Assembly (NCBI RefSeq): GCF_001013905.1
Contig: NZ_LN831790.1
Location: 2,742,001-2,806,000 of the forward strand
Length of the DNA: 64,000 nucleotides
Reading direction: 5' to 3'
DNA from: Streptomyces leeuwenhoekii
GTDB lineage: Bacteria; Actinomycetota; Actinomycetes; Streptomycetales; Streptomycetaceae
Positions 32,595-42,577 of this stretch are shown here, one piece after another. Each line of letters starts with the position of its first letter. Position 1 is the stretch's first letter. The notes beneath the pieces were generated by a model. The model made no database searches and had not been told where the DNA came from. It saw only the letters and a list, made by a program, of their open reading frames with translations. Both the position numbers and the translations under genes were made by a program.

Positions 32595-33551
32595 TCACCC
32601 CCGGGTCAGGCCCGTCACCAGCTCGTCCGCCGCCCGGTACGGGTCCAGCTCGCCGGCCACGATGCGCTCCGCCAGCGCGCCGAGGCGCCGGTCCCCGTGC
32701 AGATCGCCGATCCGCTCCCGCAGGGCCGTCACCGCGATCGTCTCGACCTCGCGCGCGGCCCGCGCCAGCCGGCGTTCGGCCAGCACGCCCCGCTCCTCCA
32801 TCCACGCCCGGTGCTTCTCCAGCGCCTCGACGACCTCGTCGACCCCTTCGCCCCGCGCCGCGACCGTCTTGACGATCGGCGGACGCCAGTCGCCGGGCCC
32901 GCGCGACTCGCCCAGCCCCAGCATGTGGTTCAGCTCGCGGGCGGTGGCGTCCGCCCCGTCCCGGTCGGCCTTGTTCACCACGTACACGTCACCGATCTCC
33001 AGGATCCCGGCCTTGGCCGCCTGGATCCCGTCCCCCATCCCCGGCGCCAGCAGCACCACGGACGTGTCGGCCTGCGCGGCGATCTCCACCTCCGACTGCC
33101 CGACGCCGACGGTCTCGACGAGGATCACGTCGCATCCGGCCGCGTCCAGCACCCGGATCGCCTGGGGCGCGGCCCACGCCAGACCGCCCAGGTGCCCCCG
33201 GGTCGCCATGGACCGGATGTAGACGCCGGGGTCGGAGGCGTGCTCCGACATCCGCACCCGGTCGCCGAGGAGCGCGCCGCCGGAGAACGGCGACGACGGG
33301 TCCACGGCGAGCACCCCGACCCGCTTGCCCTGCTTGCGGTACGCGGTCACCAGCGCCGACGTCGAGGTGGACTTCCCCACGCCCGGCGACCCGGTCAGCC
33401 CCACCACGTACGCCCCGCCGGTCAGCGGTGCCAGCGCCGCCATGACCTCCCTGAGCTGCGGGGACGCCCCCTCCACCAGCGAGATCAGCCGGGCCACGGC
33501 CCGCGGCCGGCCTTCCCTGGCCTGGGCCACCAGCGTGGAGACGTCCTGCAT
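32595..33551 (-). CDS. meaB: MeaB/ArgK G3E-family GTPase, methylmalonyl-CoA mutase chaperone
   Basis: This 318-residue P-loop GTPase protects and reloads B12-dependent acyl-CoA mutases. Walker A GSPGVGKST is at about 55-63, with VLAVDPSSPFSGGALLGDR for Mg and switch contacts. ILVETVGVGQSEVEI is the Walker B region and VVNKADRDGAD the base-specificity motif. ATG 33551 is used; GTG one codon earlier is possible. It follows the thiolase on the same strand, with the epimerase divergent, making a propionate/methylmalonyl-CoA cluster. The mutase it serves (mutAB or icm) is not adjacent. Confidence 0.94.
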   Translation of the reverse strand: MQDVSTLVAQAREGRPRAVARLISLVEGASPQLREVMAALAPLTGGAYVVGLTGSPGVGKSTSTSALVTAYRKQGKRVGVLAVDPSSPFSGGALLGDRVRMSEHASDPGVYIRSMATRGHLGGLAWAAPQAIRVLDAAGCDVILVETVGVGQSEVEIAAQADTSVVLLAPGMGDGIQAAKAGILEIGDVYVVNKADRDGADATARELNHMLGLGESRGPGDWRPPIVKTVAARGEGVDEVVEALEKHRAWMEERGVLAERRLARAAREVETIAVTALRERIGDLHGDRRLGALAERIVAGELDPYRAADELVTGLTRG

Positions 33552-33602
33552 CACAGCTCCGTTCCCGAGAAGATCAACAACAGTGGCCGCGTGAAAGCGC
33601 CG

Positions 33603-34808
33603 TCACGCCTTCGGTACCCGCACGATCAGCGCGTCACCCTGCCCACCGCCGCCGCACAGCGCCGCCGCGCCGACTCCGCCGCCGCGCCGCTTCAGCTCCA
33701 GCGCCAGATGGAGGACCAGCCGCGCCCCGGACATCCCGATCGGGTGACCCAGGGCAATGGCGCCGCCATTGACATTCACCTTTTCGGAGGAAACCCCGAG
33801 ATCCTTCATTGACTGCACGGCAACGGCCGCGAACGCCTCGTTGATCTCGATCAGATCAAGATCCGAAACCTCCAGCCCTTCCTTCTTCAGCGCGTGCATG
33901 ATCGCGTTCGACGGCTGCGACTGCAACGAGTTGTCCGGCCCGGCCACGTTCCCGTGGGCGCCGATCTCGGCGATCCAGTCCAGCCCCAGCTCCTGCGCCT
34001 TGGCCTTGCTCATCACGACCACGGCCGCGGCGCCGTCGGAGATCTGCGAGGAGGACCCGGCGGTGATCGTGCCGTCCTTGGAGAAGGCCGGGCGCAGCTT
34101 GCCCAGCGACTCCGCCGTCGTGTCGGCCCGGATGCCCTCGTCCTTGCTGAAGAGCACCGGGTCGCCCTTGCGCTGCGGGATCTCCACCGGCGTGATCTCG
34201 GCTTCGAAGATGCCGTTCTTCTGCGCGGCGGCGGCCCGCTGGTGGGAGAGCGCGGCCACGGCGTCCTGCTCCTCGCGCCCGATGCCCAGCCGCGTGTTGT
34301 GCTTCTCGGTCGACTCGCCCATGGCGATGCCCTCGAAGGAGTCGGTCAGCCCGTCGTACGCCATCGCGTCGAGCATCTGCACCGCGCCGTACTTGTAGCC
34401 CTCGCGGGACTTGGGCAGCAGGTGCGGGGCGTTGGTCATGGACTCCTGGCCGCCGGCGACGACGATGTCGAATTCGCCGGCGCGAATGAGCTGGTCGGCG
34501 AGGGCGATCGCGTCCAGGCCCGACAGACACACCTTGTTGATGGTCAGGGCGGGCACGTTCATCGGGATGCCGGCCTTGACCGCGGCCTGCCGCGCCGGGA
34601 TCTGCCCCGCCCCGGCCTGGAGCACCTGGCCCATGATCACGTACTGCACCTGGTCGCCCCCGATCCCCGCACGGTCGAGGGCGGCCTTGATCGCGAAGCC
34701 GCCGAGGTCGGCTCCGGAGAAGGACTTCAGCGAGCCGAGCAGCCGCCCCATCGGGGTGCGGGCACCCGCGACGATGACGGACGTCGTGCCGTTCGTTGCA
34801 GAAGACAT
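33603..34808 (-). CDS. Acetyl-CoA acetyltransferase (thiolase)
   Basis: This 401-residue thiolase II-type enzyme condenses two acetyl-CoA to acetoacetyl-CoA or performs the reverse. Nucleophile Cys94 is in [15 protein letters not shown] follows in the second half, His355 is in ALGHPIG, and Cys385 in [12 protein letters not shown] 34808 follows an AAGGGG site. The gene precedes meaB by about 50 bp and diverges from the epimerase. In Streptomyces it can feed ethylmalonyl-CoA or butyryl-CoA routes, consistent with icmA and the hydroxybutyryl-CoA dehydrogenase elsewhere in the window. Confidence 0.95.
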   Translation of the reverse strand: MSSATNGTTSVIVAGARTPMGRLLGSLKSFSGADLGGFAIKAALDRAGIGGDQVQYVIMGQVLQAGAGQIPARQAAVKAGIPMNVPALTINKVCLSGLDAIALADQLIRAGEFDIVVAGGQESMTNAPHLLPKSREGYKYGAVQMLDAMAYDGLTDSFEGIAMGESTEKHNTRLGIGREEQDAVAALSHQRAAAAQKNGIFEAEITPVEIPQRKGDPVLFSKDEGIRADTTAESLGKLRPAFSKDGTITAGSSSQISDGAAAVVVMSKAKAQELGLDWIAEIGAHGNVAGPDNSLQSQPSNAIMHALKKEGLEVSDLDLIEINEAFAAVAVQSMKDLGVSSEKVNVNGGAIALGHPIGMSGARLVLHLALELKRRGGGVGAAALCGGGGQGDALIVRVPKA

Positions 34809-34956
34809 GAGCTGCGATCCCCTTACCGGCCTGGGGCGGCCGAGGAGTGAACGAGGGTTTACTCGAATGTACTGAGCGGTATCCCGCCCGTCATCGGGCT
34901 GTCGGTGTGATCGCGCGCACGTTGCGTAACCACCTCCGGAGCGCTGCACTGATTCC

Positions 34957-35397
34957 ATGCTGACGCGAATCGACCACATCGGGATCGCCTGCCACGACCT
35001 CGACACGACCGTCGAGTTCTACCGTGCCACCTACGGCTTCGAGGTGTTCCACACCGAGGTCAACGAGGAGCAGGGCGTGCGGGAGGCCATGCTCAAGATC
35101 AACGATACGTCGGACGGCGGTGCCTCGTACCTGCAGCTGCTGGAACCGATCCGCGAGGACTCCGCCGTCGGCAAGTGGCTCGCCAAGAACGGCGAGGGCG
35201 TCCACCACATCGCCTTCGGCACGGCGGACGTGGACGGCGACGCCGCGGCCGTCCGGGACAAGGGCGTACGCGTCCTGTACGACGAGCCGCGCCGGGGTTC
35301 CATGGGGTCGCGGATCACCTTCCTGCACCCCAAGGACTGTCATGGCGTACTGACAGAACTGGTCACTTCGGCGCCCGTTGAGGCACCTGAGCACTGA
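34957..35397 (+). CDS. mce: Methylmalonyl-CoA epimerase
   Basis: This 146-residue glyoxalase-fold enzyme interconverts (2R)- and (2S)-methylmalonyl-CoA. Expected metal ligands are His7 (RIDHIGIA), Gln60 (YLQLLEP), His84 (VHHIAF) and Glu135 (LTELV). [12 protein letters not shown] at the C-terminus is typical. It is transcribed divergently from the thiolase-meaB pair with 148 bp between; together they handle propionyl-CoA-derived units. The start is the only sensible ATG. Confidence 0.95.
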   Translation: MLTRIDHIGIACHDLDTTVEFYRATYGFEVFHTEVNEEQGVREAMLKINDTSDGGASYLQLLEPIREDSAVGKWLAKNGEGVHHIAFGTADVDGDAAAVRDKGVRVLYDEPRRGSMGSRITFLHPKDCHGVLTELVTSAPVEAPEH

Positions 35398-35633
35398 CCC
35401 TCGTACAAAGGGGCCGGTAGGGTTGGGTGCGGTCGCCGCTCAATCCAGGGTGACCCGGTCCTGCCGCCGCCAGGTGACAGGACCGCCGGGGACCGGGTTT
35501 CGGGGGACGGGCGCCGGGGCAGCAGCCCATGCTCCGCCGTCGATCTGACACCATTCCCCGGGAGCCCCGTCCGGCGGACGGACGGCGGCTCGTTCGGAGA
35601 GATTTGCGACCAGGGGACGGATGGGACCGCGCA

Positions 35634-38600
35634 GTGCGGGGCTACGAGAGCCAGGAGCCAGAGCCGGCGGCTGACGTCGACCACCTCTCTCGGTTCGAGG
35701 CCGAGATGAAGCGGCTGAGGACCGAGCGGGAAAAGGCGATCCAGCACGCCGAGGACCTCGGCTACCAGGTCGAGGTGCTGCGCGCCAAGCTGCACGAGGC
35801 GCGCCGCACCATCATGTCCCGGCCCGCCTACGACAGCGCCGACATCGGCTACCAGGCCGAGCAGTTGCTGCGCAACGCGCAGATGCAGGCCGACCAGATC
35901 CGCGCCGACGCCGAGCGCGAGCTGAGCCAGGCCCGGGCGCAGACCCAGCGCATCCTCCAGGAGCACGCCGAGCAGGCGGCCCGCCTCCAGGCGGAGCTGC
36001 ACCAGGAGGCGGTGACGCGCCGCCAGCAGCTCGACCAGGAGCTGGCCGAGCGCCGCCAGACCGTCGAGTCGCACGTCAACGAGAACGTGGCCTGGGCGGA
36101 GCAGCTGCGGGCCCGCACCGAGCAGCAGGCCCGCCGGCTGCTCGACGAGTCCCGCGCGGAGGCCGAGCAGTCCCTGGCCGCCGCCCGCGCGGAGGCCGAG
36201 CGGCTGACCGCCGAGGCACGGCAGCGCCTCCGGAGCGAGGCGGAGGCCGCCCGCGCGGAGGCCGAGCAGCTTCTGCGCCGTGCCCGCGCGGACGCCGAGC
36301 GGCTGCTGAACGCCGCCTCGGCGCAGGCCCAGGAGGCCACCGACCACGCCGAGCAGCTCCGCACCACGACCGCCACCGAGTCGGAGGCCGCCCGCCGCCA
36401 GGCCCAGGAGCTGAGCCGGGCCGCCGAGCAGCGCATGGCCGAGGCCGATACGGCGCTGCGCGAGGCCCGCGCCGAGGCCGAGAAGCTGGTGGCCGAGGCG
36501 AAGGAGGCCGCCACCAAGGCGCTGGCGAGCGCCGAGTCGGCCAACGAGCAGCGCACCCGGGTGGCCAAGGAGCAGGTGGCCCGGCTGGTCGGCGAGGCGA
36601 CCAAGGAGGCCGAGTCCACCAGGGCCGAGGCCGAGCAGCTCGTCGCCGACGCCCGCGCCGAGGCCGAGAAGATCGTCGCCGAGGCCGCGGAGAAGGCCCG
36701 CACGCTCGCCGCCGAGGAGACGGCGACGCAGCTCTCGAAGGCCGCCAAGACCGCCGAGGACGTCCTGAACAAGGCGTCCGAGGAGGCCAAGAAGACCACC
36801 AAGGCCGCCGCCGAGGAGGCGGAGCGGATCCGCAAGGAGGCCGAGGCCGAGGCGGACCGGCTGCGCGCCGAGGCGCACGACATCGCCGAGCAGCTCAAGG
36901 GCGCGGCGAAGGACGACACCAAGGAGTACCGCGCCAAGACGGTCGAGCTGCAGGAGGAGGCCCGCCGGCTGCGCGGCGAGGCCGAGCAGTTGCGCGCCGA
37001 CGCCGTCGACGAGGGCGACCGGATCCGCGCGGAGGCCCGGCGCGAGGCCGTGACGCAGATCGAGGAGGCGGCCAAGACCGCCGAGGAGCTGCTGACCAAG
37101 GCCAAGGCGGACGCGGACGAGCTGCGGCAGGCGGCGACCGCGGACAGCGAGAAGGTCCGCACCGAGGCCATCGAGCGGGCCACCGCGCTGCGCCGCCAGG
37201 CCGAGGAGACCCTGGAGCGCACCCGCGCCGAGGCGGAGCGGCACCGCGCGGAGGTCCTCGAGCAGGCGGAGGCGCTCAAGGAGGAGGCCGAGCGGGCCGC
37301 GCGCGAGCTGCGCGAGGAGACCGAGCAGGCCATGGCGGCCCGCCGGTCGGAGGCCGCCGAGGAACTGGCGCGGCAGAAGACGGAGGCCGAGGAGCGGCTC
37401 GCCGCCGCGGAACAGGCGCTGACCGAGGCGCGCGAGGAGGCCGCGCGGCTGCGCCGGGAGGCCGCGGAGGAGGCCGAGCGGCTGCGCACGGAGTCCGCCG
37501 AGCGGATCCGCACGCTCCGGCAGCAGGCCGAGGCGGAGGCCGAGCGGCTGCGGACCGAGGCCGCCTCCGACGCGTCCGCTTCCCGCGCGGAGGGCGAGGC
37601 CGTCGCCGTACGCCTGCGCTCGGAGGCCGCGGCCGAGGCGGAGCGGCTGAAGTCGGAGGCGCAGGAGAGCGCCGACCGGATGCGCGCGGAGGCGCAGGCC
37701 GCCGCCGAGCGGCTCGCCGCGGAGGCGTCGGAGACGCTGGCCGCGGCGCAGGAGGAGGCCGCCCGGCGCCGGCGCGAGGCCGAGGAGCTCGTGGGCGCCG
37801 CCCGGCAGGAGGCCGACCAGGAGCGCGAGCGGGCCCGGGAGCAGAGCGAGGAGCTGCTGGCTTCCGCGCGCAAGCGCGTGGAGGAGGCGCAGACCGAGGC
37901 GACCCGCCTGGTCGAGGAGGCCGACCGCCGCGCCACGGAGATGGTGTCGGCGGCCGAGCAGCACGCCCAGCAGGTGCGCGACTCGGTGGCCGGGCTGCAC
38001 GAGCAGGCGCAGGAGGAGATCGCCGGGCTGCGCAGTGCCGCCGAGCACGCGGCGGAGCGTACGCGCCGGGAGGCCGAGGAGGAGGCGGACCGCGTCCGCT
38101 CCGACGCCTACGCGGAGCGGGAGCGGGCGAGCGAGGACGCCACCCGTGTGCGGCGCGAGGCGCAGGAGGAGGCGGAGGCGGCCAAGGCGCTCGCCGAGCG
38201 CACGGTGTCCGAGGCGATGTCCGAGGCCGAGCGGATCCGTACGGATGTCGCCGAGCACGCCCAGCGGGTGCGCACGCAGGCGTCGGACGCGCTCGCGGAG
38301 GCCGACCAGGCGGCGGCGCGCACCCGCGCGGACGCCCGCGAGGACGCCAACCGCATCCGGTCGGACGCGGCGACGCAGGCGGACACGCTCATCACCGAGG
38401 CGCGGGCCGAGGCGGAGCGGCTGACCACGGAGACGGCCGCCGAGACGGAGCGGATCCGCACCGAGACGGCCGCCGAGGTCGAGCGGCTGCGGACCGAGGC
38501 CGAGCAGGAGGCCGAGCGGCTCCGCACGGAGGCGGCCACCGAGACGGAGCGGCTGCGGACCGAGACGGCCGCCGAGGCCGAGCGGGTGCGCGGCGAGGCG

Positions 38601-39614
38601 GCCGCCCAGGCGGAGAAGCTGGTGGCGGACGCCACCGGCGAGGCGGAGCGGCTGCGTGCCGAGGCCGCCGAGACGGTCGGCTCGGCGCAGCGGCACGCCG
38701 AGCGGATCCGCACGGAGGCGGAGCGGGTCAAGGCCGAGGCGGCGGCGGAGGCCGAGCGGGTGACCACGGCGGCCCGCGAGGAGGCCGAGCGGACCCTCGA
38801 CGAGGCCCGCACGGAGGCCAACAAGCGGCGTTCGGAGGCGGCCGAGCAGGTCGACAAGCTGATCAGCGAGACCACGGCCGAGGCGGACAAGCTGCTCACC
38901 GAGGCCCAGCAGCAGGCCCTGAAGACCACGGCGGACGCCGAGGCCCAGGCGGACCAGATGGTGGGCGTGGCCCGCAAGGAGGCCGAGCGGATCGTCTCCG
39001 AGGCGACCGTCCAGGGCAACTCCCTGGTGGAGAAGGCCCGTGCGGACGCGGACGAGCTGCTCGTCGGCGCCCGCCGGGACGCCACCCAGATAAGGGAGCG
39101 TGCCGAGGAGCTGCGCGACCGCATCACCAGCGAGGTCGAGGAGCTGCACGAGCGGGCCCGCCGGGAGGCCGCCGAGGCGATGAAGTCGGCCGGCGACCGG
39201 TGCGACGCGCTCGTCAAGGCCGCCGAGGAGCAGCTCGCCGAGGCGGAGGCGAAGGCCAAGGAGATCGTCTCGGAGGCCAACTCCGAGGCCGGGAAGGTGC
39301 GTATCGCCGCCGTCAAGAAGGCCGAGGGTCTGCTGAAGGAGGCCGAGCAGAAGAAGGCCACGCTCGTCAAGGAGGCCGAGCAGATCAAGGCCGAGGCGGT
39401 GCGGGAGGCCCGGCGCACGGTCGAGGAGGGCCAGCGCGAGCTGGAGATCCTGGTGCGCCGCCGCGAGGACATCAACGCGGAGATCTCGCGGGTCCAGGAC
39501 GTCCTGGAGGCCCTGGAGTCCTTCGAGGCGCCGGCGGCCGGCAAGGACGGCGGCGTCAAGGCGGGCGCTGCCGTGGGCGCCCCCCGATCGGGTGGCAAGT
39601 CGTCCGACAGCTAG
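35634..39614 (+). CDS. scy: Scy, polar-growth coiled-coil protein
   Basis: This is a 1326-residue cytoskeletal scaffold. In Streptomyces, Scy gathers DivIVA at hyphal tips and sets the number of growth sites. After a short N-terminus (MRGYESQEPEPAADVD) almost the whole chain is one coiled coil built from repeats such as AEAERLRTEA and EAEKLVAEA. A non-standard heptad/hendecad register extends from about 150 to 1290, and the C-terminus is Gly/Ser-rich. GTG 35634 gives exactly the length I recall for S. coelicolor Scy; a longer upstream frame would add an Arg-rich tail. It is followed by filP. The coding strand is extremely rich in GAG and GCC. Confidence 0.95.
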   Translation: MRGYESQEPEPAADVDHLSRFEAEMKRLRTEREKAIQHAEDLGYQVEVLRAKLHEARRTIMSRPAYDSADIGYQAEQLLRNAQMQADQIRADAERELSQARAQTQRILQEHAEQAARLQAELHQEAVTRRQQLDQELAERRQTVESHVNENVAWAEQLRARTEQQARRLLDESRAEAEQSLAAARAEAERLTAEARQRLRSEAEAARAEAEQLLRRARADAERLLNAASAQAQEATDHAEQLRTTTATESEAARRQAQELSRAAEQRMAEADTALREARAEAEKLVAEAKEAATKALASAESANEQRTRVAKEQVARLVGEATKEAESTRAEAEQLVADARAEAEKIVAEAAEKARTLAAEETATQLSKAAKTAEDVLNKASEEAKKTTKAAAEEAERIRKEAEAEADRLRAEAHDIAEQLKGAAKDDTKEYRAKTVELQEEARRLRGEAEQLRADAVDEGDRIRAEARREAVTQIEEAAKTAEELLTKAKADADELRQAATADSEKVRTEAIERATALRRQAEETLERTRAEAERHRAEVLEQAEALKEEAERAARELREETEQAMAARRSEAAEELARQKTEAEERLAAAEQALTEAREEAARLRREAAEEAERLRTESAERIRTLRQQAEAEAERLRTEAASDASASRAEGEAVAVRLRSEAAAEAERLKSEAQESADRMRAEAQAAAERLAAEASETLAAAQEEAARRRREAEELVGAARQEADQERERAREQSEELLASARKRVEEAQTEATRLVEEADRRATEMVSAAEQHAQQVRDSVAGLHEQAQEEIAGLRSAAEHAAERTRREAEEEADRVRSDAYAERERASEDATRVRREAQEEAEAAKALAERTVSEAMSEAERIRTDVAEHAQRVRTQASDALAEADQAAARTRADAREDANRIRSDAATQADTLITEARAEAERLTTETAAETERIRTETAAEVERLRTEAEQEAERLRTEAATETERLRTETAAEAERVRGEAAAQAEKLVADATGEAERLRAEAAETVGSAQRHAERIRTEAERVKAEAAAEAERVTTAAREEAERTLDEARTEANKRRSEAAEQVDKLISETTAEADKLLTEAQQQALKTTADAEAQADQMVGVARKEAERIVSEATVQGNSLVEKARADADELLVGARRDATQIRERAEELRDRITSEVEELHERARREAAEAMKSAGDRCDALVKAAEEQLAEAEAKAKEIVSEANSEAGKVRIAAVKKAEGLLKEAEQKKATLVKEAEQIKAEAVREARRTVEEGQRELEILVRRREDINAEISRVQDVLEALESFEAPAAGKDGGVKAGAAVGAPRSGGKSSDS

Positions 39615-39797
39615 CGAGGAGGAGCGATTCCGGTGTCTGCTAGGGCCTTTGACCCTATGTTTGGCAAGCCGTCCAACGGTTAGCCACTCGAAAGGGGTGT
39701 CATACTCTCGGCCAATCGGGCTTCTGCTCGATGACACGCCGCCTGGACCCCTAGGATTCCAGATATCACCTCACCGGTCTCTTTCGACAGGAACCCC

Positions 39798-40736
39798 ATG
39801 AGCGACACTTCCCCCTACGGCTTCGAGCTTGTGCGGCGTGGGTACGACCGCGCTCAGGTGGACGAACGTATCTCCAAGCTCGTCTCCGACCGTGACAGTG
39901 CTCTCGCCCGCATCACCGCTCTGGAAAAGCGCATCGAGGAGCTCCACCTCGAGACCCAGAACGCTCAGGCCCAGATCAGCGAGGCCGAGCCGTCGTACGC
40001 GGGTCTCGGCGCACGGGTCGAGAAGATTCTGCGGCTCGCCGAGGAAGAGGCGAAGGACCTGCGCGAGGAGGCCCGGCGCGCGGCCGAGCAGCATCGCGAG
40101 CTCGCCGAGTCGGCGGCCCAGCAGGTGCGCAACGACGCCGAGTCGTACGCCGCCGAGCGCAAGGCGAAGGCCGAGGACGAGGGCGTACGGATCGTCGAGA
40201 AGGCCAAGAGCGACGCCGCCCAGCTGCGCGCCGAGGCGCAGAAGGACGCGCAGTCCAAGCGTGAGGAGGCGGAGGCCCTCTTCGAGGAGACCCGGGCCAA
40301 GGCCGCGCAGGCCGCCGCGGACTTCGAGACGAATCTCGCCAAGCGGCGCGAGCAGTCCGAGCGGGACCTGGCCTCCCGTCAGGCCAAGGCGGAGAAGCGG
40401 CTGGCGGAGATCGAGCACCGGGCGGAGCAGCTCCGGCTGGAGGCGGAGAAGCTGCGCACGGACGCCGAGCGCCGGGCCCGCCAGACCGTCGAGACGGCTC
40501 AGCGTCAGGCCGAGGACATCGTGGCCGACGCCAACGCCAAGGCCGACCGCATCCGTTCGGAATCCGAGCGCGAGCTCGCGGCGCTGACCAACCGTCGCGA
40601 CTCCATCAACGCGCAGCTCACCAACGTGCGTGAGATGCTGGCGACGCTCACGGGTGCCGCGGTGGCCGCCGCGGGCACGCCGTCCACGGACGACGAGTCG
40701 ACCTCCCGCGGGGTGCCCGCGCAGCAGACCCGGTAA
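39798..40736 (+). CDS. filP: FilP, intermediate-filament-like coiled-coil protein
   Basis: This 312-residue protein forms filaments that give hyphae stiffness and interacts with Scy and DivIVA. The N-terminus FELVRRGYDRAQVDERI resembles the DivIVA lipid-binding start. A first coil covers about 20-60, then a long coil runs from about 70 to 275 (AKAEDEGVRIVEKAKSDAAQ and similar). The tail is short and Thr/Ser-rich. It is 183 bp downstream of scy, probably with its own promoter in that AT-richer gap, and ends before a strong hairpin. Confidence 0.94.
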   Translation: MSDTSPYGFELVRRGYDRAQVDERISKLVSDRDSALARITALEKRIEELHLETQNAQAQISEAEPSYAGLGARVEKILRLAEEEAKDLREEARRAAEQHRELAESAAQQVRNDAESYAAERKAKAEDEGVRIVEKAKSDAAQLRAEAQKDAQSKREEAEALFEETRAKAAQAAADFETNLAKRREQSERDLASRQAKAEKRLAEIEHRAEQLRLEAEKLRTDAERRARQTVETAQRQAEDIVADANAKADRIRSESERELAALTNRRDSINAQLTNVREMLATLTGAAVAAAGTPSTDDESTSRGVPAQQTR

Positions 40737-40766
40737 CGGTTCGGCGGACACCGGCTGAAAACCTAC

Positions 40767-40800
40767 GGAGCCCCCTGCCACTGCGGTGGCAGAGGGCTCC
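40767..40800 (+). terminator. Terminator after filP
   Basis: A 15-bp stem (40767-40781 with 40786-40800, one mismatch) with a TGCG loop is followed by GTCCCGTTTT, a classical intrinsic terminator closing the scy-filP unit. Confidence 0.9.
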
Positions 40801-40822
40801 GTCCCGTTTTAGCGTGGGCGGC

Positions 40823-41794
40823 ATGATCGAGCTCGAGGGGCTGACGAAGCGGTACGGCGAAAAGGTGGCGGTCAACAATCTCACTTTCGCCGTCAGACCC
40901 GGCATCATCACGGGCTTTCTCGGGCCCAATGGTGCGGGCAAATCGACCACCATGCGCATGGTGCTGGGGCTCGACCGGCCCACCGCGGGGGATGTGCGGA
41001 TCGACGGCAAGCACTACGACGAGCTCAAGGACCCGCTGAAGTACATCGGTGCCCTGCTGGACGCCAAGGCCGTGCACGGCGGGCGCAGTGCCTACCACCA
41101 TCTGCTGTGTCTGGCTCAGGCCAACGGCATTCCGGCCAAACGGGTGCACGAGGTGCTGGACGTCGTCGGTCTGACGGCGGTTGCGAAGAAGAAGGCCAAG
41201 GGTTTCTCGCTGGGTATGGGCCAGCGGCTGGGCATCGCCGCGGCGCTGCTGGGCGACCCGCGGATCCTGATGTTCGACGAGCCCGTCAACGGCCTCGATC
41301 CCGAGGGCATCCACTGGATCCGCAATCTGATGAAGGCGCTGGCCGCGCAGGGCCGCACGGTCTTCGTCTCCTCCCATCTGATGAGCGAGATGGCGCTGAC
41401 CGCCGATCATCTGGTCGTCATCGGTCAGGGCCGGCTGCTCGCCGACACCTCGATGGCCGACTTCATCGCGCAGAACTCGCGCAGTTACGTGCGGATCCGC
41501 ACCCCGCAGCGCGAGCAGTTGCTCGACGTACTGCACGAGGCGGGCATCACGGTCGCCGGGAGCGGCTCGGAGGTGCTGGAGGTGGACGGCGACAAGTCGG
41601 AGCGGATCGGCGAGCTGGCCGCGCAGCACCAGATCGTGTTGCATGAACTCTCCCCTCAGCAGGCATCGCTGGAGGAGGCGTTCATGCGGCTGACGGCGGA
41701 GTCGGTGGAGTACCACGCCCACGGCGGGCAGCCCGCCGGACAGCCGCAGGCGCAGGTGCAGCAGGAGTGGGGCAGCGAGTGGAGGAGGGGCTGA
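40823..41794 (+). CDS. ABC transporter ATP-binding protein (copy 1)
   Basis: This is a 323-residue ATPase. Walker A GPNGAGKST is near 33-41, and the signature is FSLGMGQRLGIAAALL, with LGMGQ instead of LSGGQ. Walker B is ILMFDEPVNGLDPEG and the switch His is in VSSHLMSEM. A C-terminal regulatory region of about 100 residues follows. TAGCGT lies 7 nt before ATG 40823, suggesting leaderless transcription right after the filP terminator. It is paired with the permease that starts 2 nt after its stop. The pair resembles bacitracin/drug or lantibiotic self-protection exporters; substrate unknown. Confidence 0.92.
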   Translation: MIELEGLTKRYGEKVAVNNLTFAVRPGIITGFLGPNGAGKSTTMRMVLGLDRPTAGDVRIDGKHYDELKDPLKYIGALLDAKAVHGGRSAYHHLLCLAQANGIPAKRVHEVLDVVGLTAVAKKKAKGFSLGMGQRLGIAAALLGDPRILMFDEPVNGLDPEGIHWIRNLMKALAAQGRTVFVSSHLMSEMALTADHLVVIGQGRLLADTSMADFIAQNSRSYVRIRTPQREQLLDVLHEAGITVAGSGSEVLEVDGDKSERIGELAAQHQIVLHELSPQQASLEEAFMRLTAESVEYHAHGGQPAGQPQAQVQQEWGSEWRRG

Positions 41795-41796
41795 GC

Positions 41797-42567
41797 ATGG
41801 CCACGGCACAGGTCGTCCGGTCCGAATGGACCAAGATCCGGTCGGTGGCGTCCACGGTGTGGACGCTGTCCCTGGCCGTGGTCGTCACGATCGCCCTCGG
41901 CGTGCTGATCTCGGCGCTGTCGAAGAGCGAGTACGACAACATGAGCGCGCGGGACCGGCTCTCCTTCGACCCGACCTTCATCAGCTTCGCCGGGATGAGC
42001 CTCGGGCAGCTCGCGATGATCGTGTTCGGGGTGCTCGTGGTGGCGAACGAGTACAGCACCGGGATGATCCGCACCTCGCTGGCGGCCGTGCCGCAGCGCG
42101 GCGCGTTCCTGTTCGGCAAGATCTCGGTCGCCACCCTGCTGGCGCTGGTGGTCGGCATGGCCACCAGCTTCGCCGCCTTCTTCCTCGGGCAGGCGATGCT
42201 CGGCGATCTGAAGGCGTCGCTCGGCGACCCGGGCGTGCTGCGGGCGGTCTTCGGCGGCGGGCTGTACATGACCCTGATCGCGATGTTCTCGATGGGCGTC
42301 GCCGCGATGCTGCGTTCGCCGATGCTGTCGCTCGGCATCCTGATGCCGTTCTTCTTCCTGATCTCGAACATCCTCAGCGCCGTCGACGCGACCCAGAAGG
42401 TGGGCCGGTTCCTGCCCGACCAGGCCGGCAGCAAGATCATGCAGGTGGTGCCGCCGGTCGGTGACGACACTCCGTACGGCCCGTGGGGCGGCCTCGGCAT
42501 CATGGTGCTGTGGGTGGCGGCGGCGCTGATCGGCGGTTACCTGGTGCTCAGGCGCCGCGACGCCTAG
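41797..42567 (+). CDS. ABC-2 type permease (copy 1)
   Basis: This 256-residue membrane partner of the preceding ATPase has about six spans: VWTLSLAVVVTIALGVLISAL, LGQLAMIVFGVLVVANEY, LLALVVGMATSFAAFF, MTLIAMFSMGVAAM, LSLGILMPFFFLISNIL and LGIMVLWVAAALIGGYLVL. NEYSTGMIRTSLAAVPQR is the conserved loop of this family. A GGAGGAGGGG site precedes ATG 41797. It is homologous to the permease at 44123-44992. Confidence 0.92.
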   Translation: MATAQVVRSEWTKIRSVASTVWTLSLAVVVTIALGVLISALSKSEYDNMSARDRLSFDPTFISFAGMSLGQLAMIVFGVLVVANEYSTGMIRTSLAAVPQRGAFLFGKISVATLLALVVGMATSFAAFFLGQAMLGDLKASLGDPGVLRAVFGGGLYMTLIAMFSMGVAAMLRSPMLSLGILMPFFFLISNILSAVDATQKVGRFLPDQAGSKIMQVVPPVGDDTPYGPWGGLGIMVLWVAAALIGGYLVLRRRDA

Positions 42568-42577
42568 GGGTCCTTCA

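Noticed and set aside
35340..39737. 1465-codon open frame antisense to scy
   Set aside because: It mirrors the GAG/GCC-rich coiled-coil code; the product is a Leu/Gly/Arg low-complexity shadow without domains.
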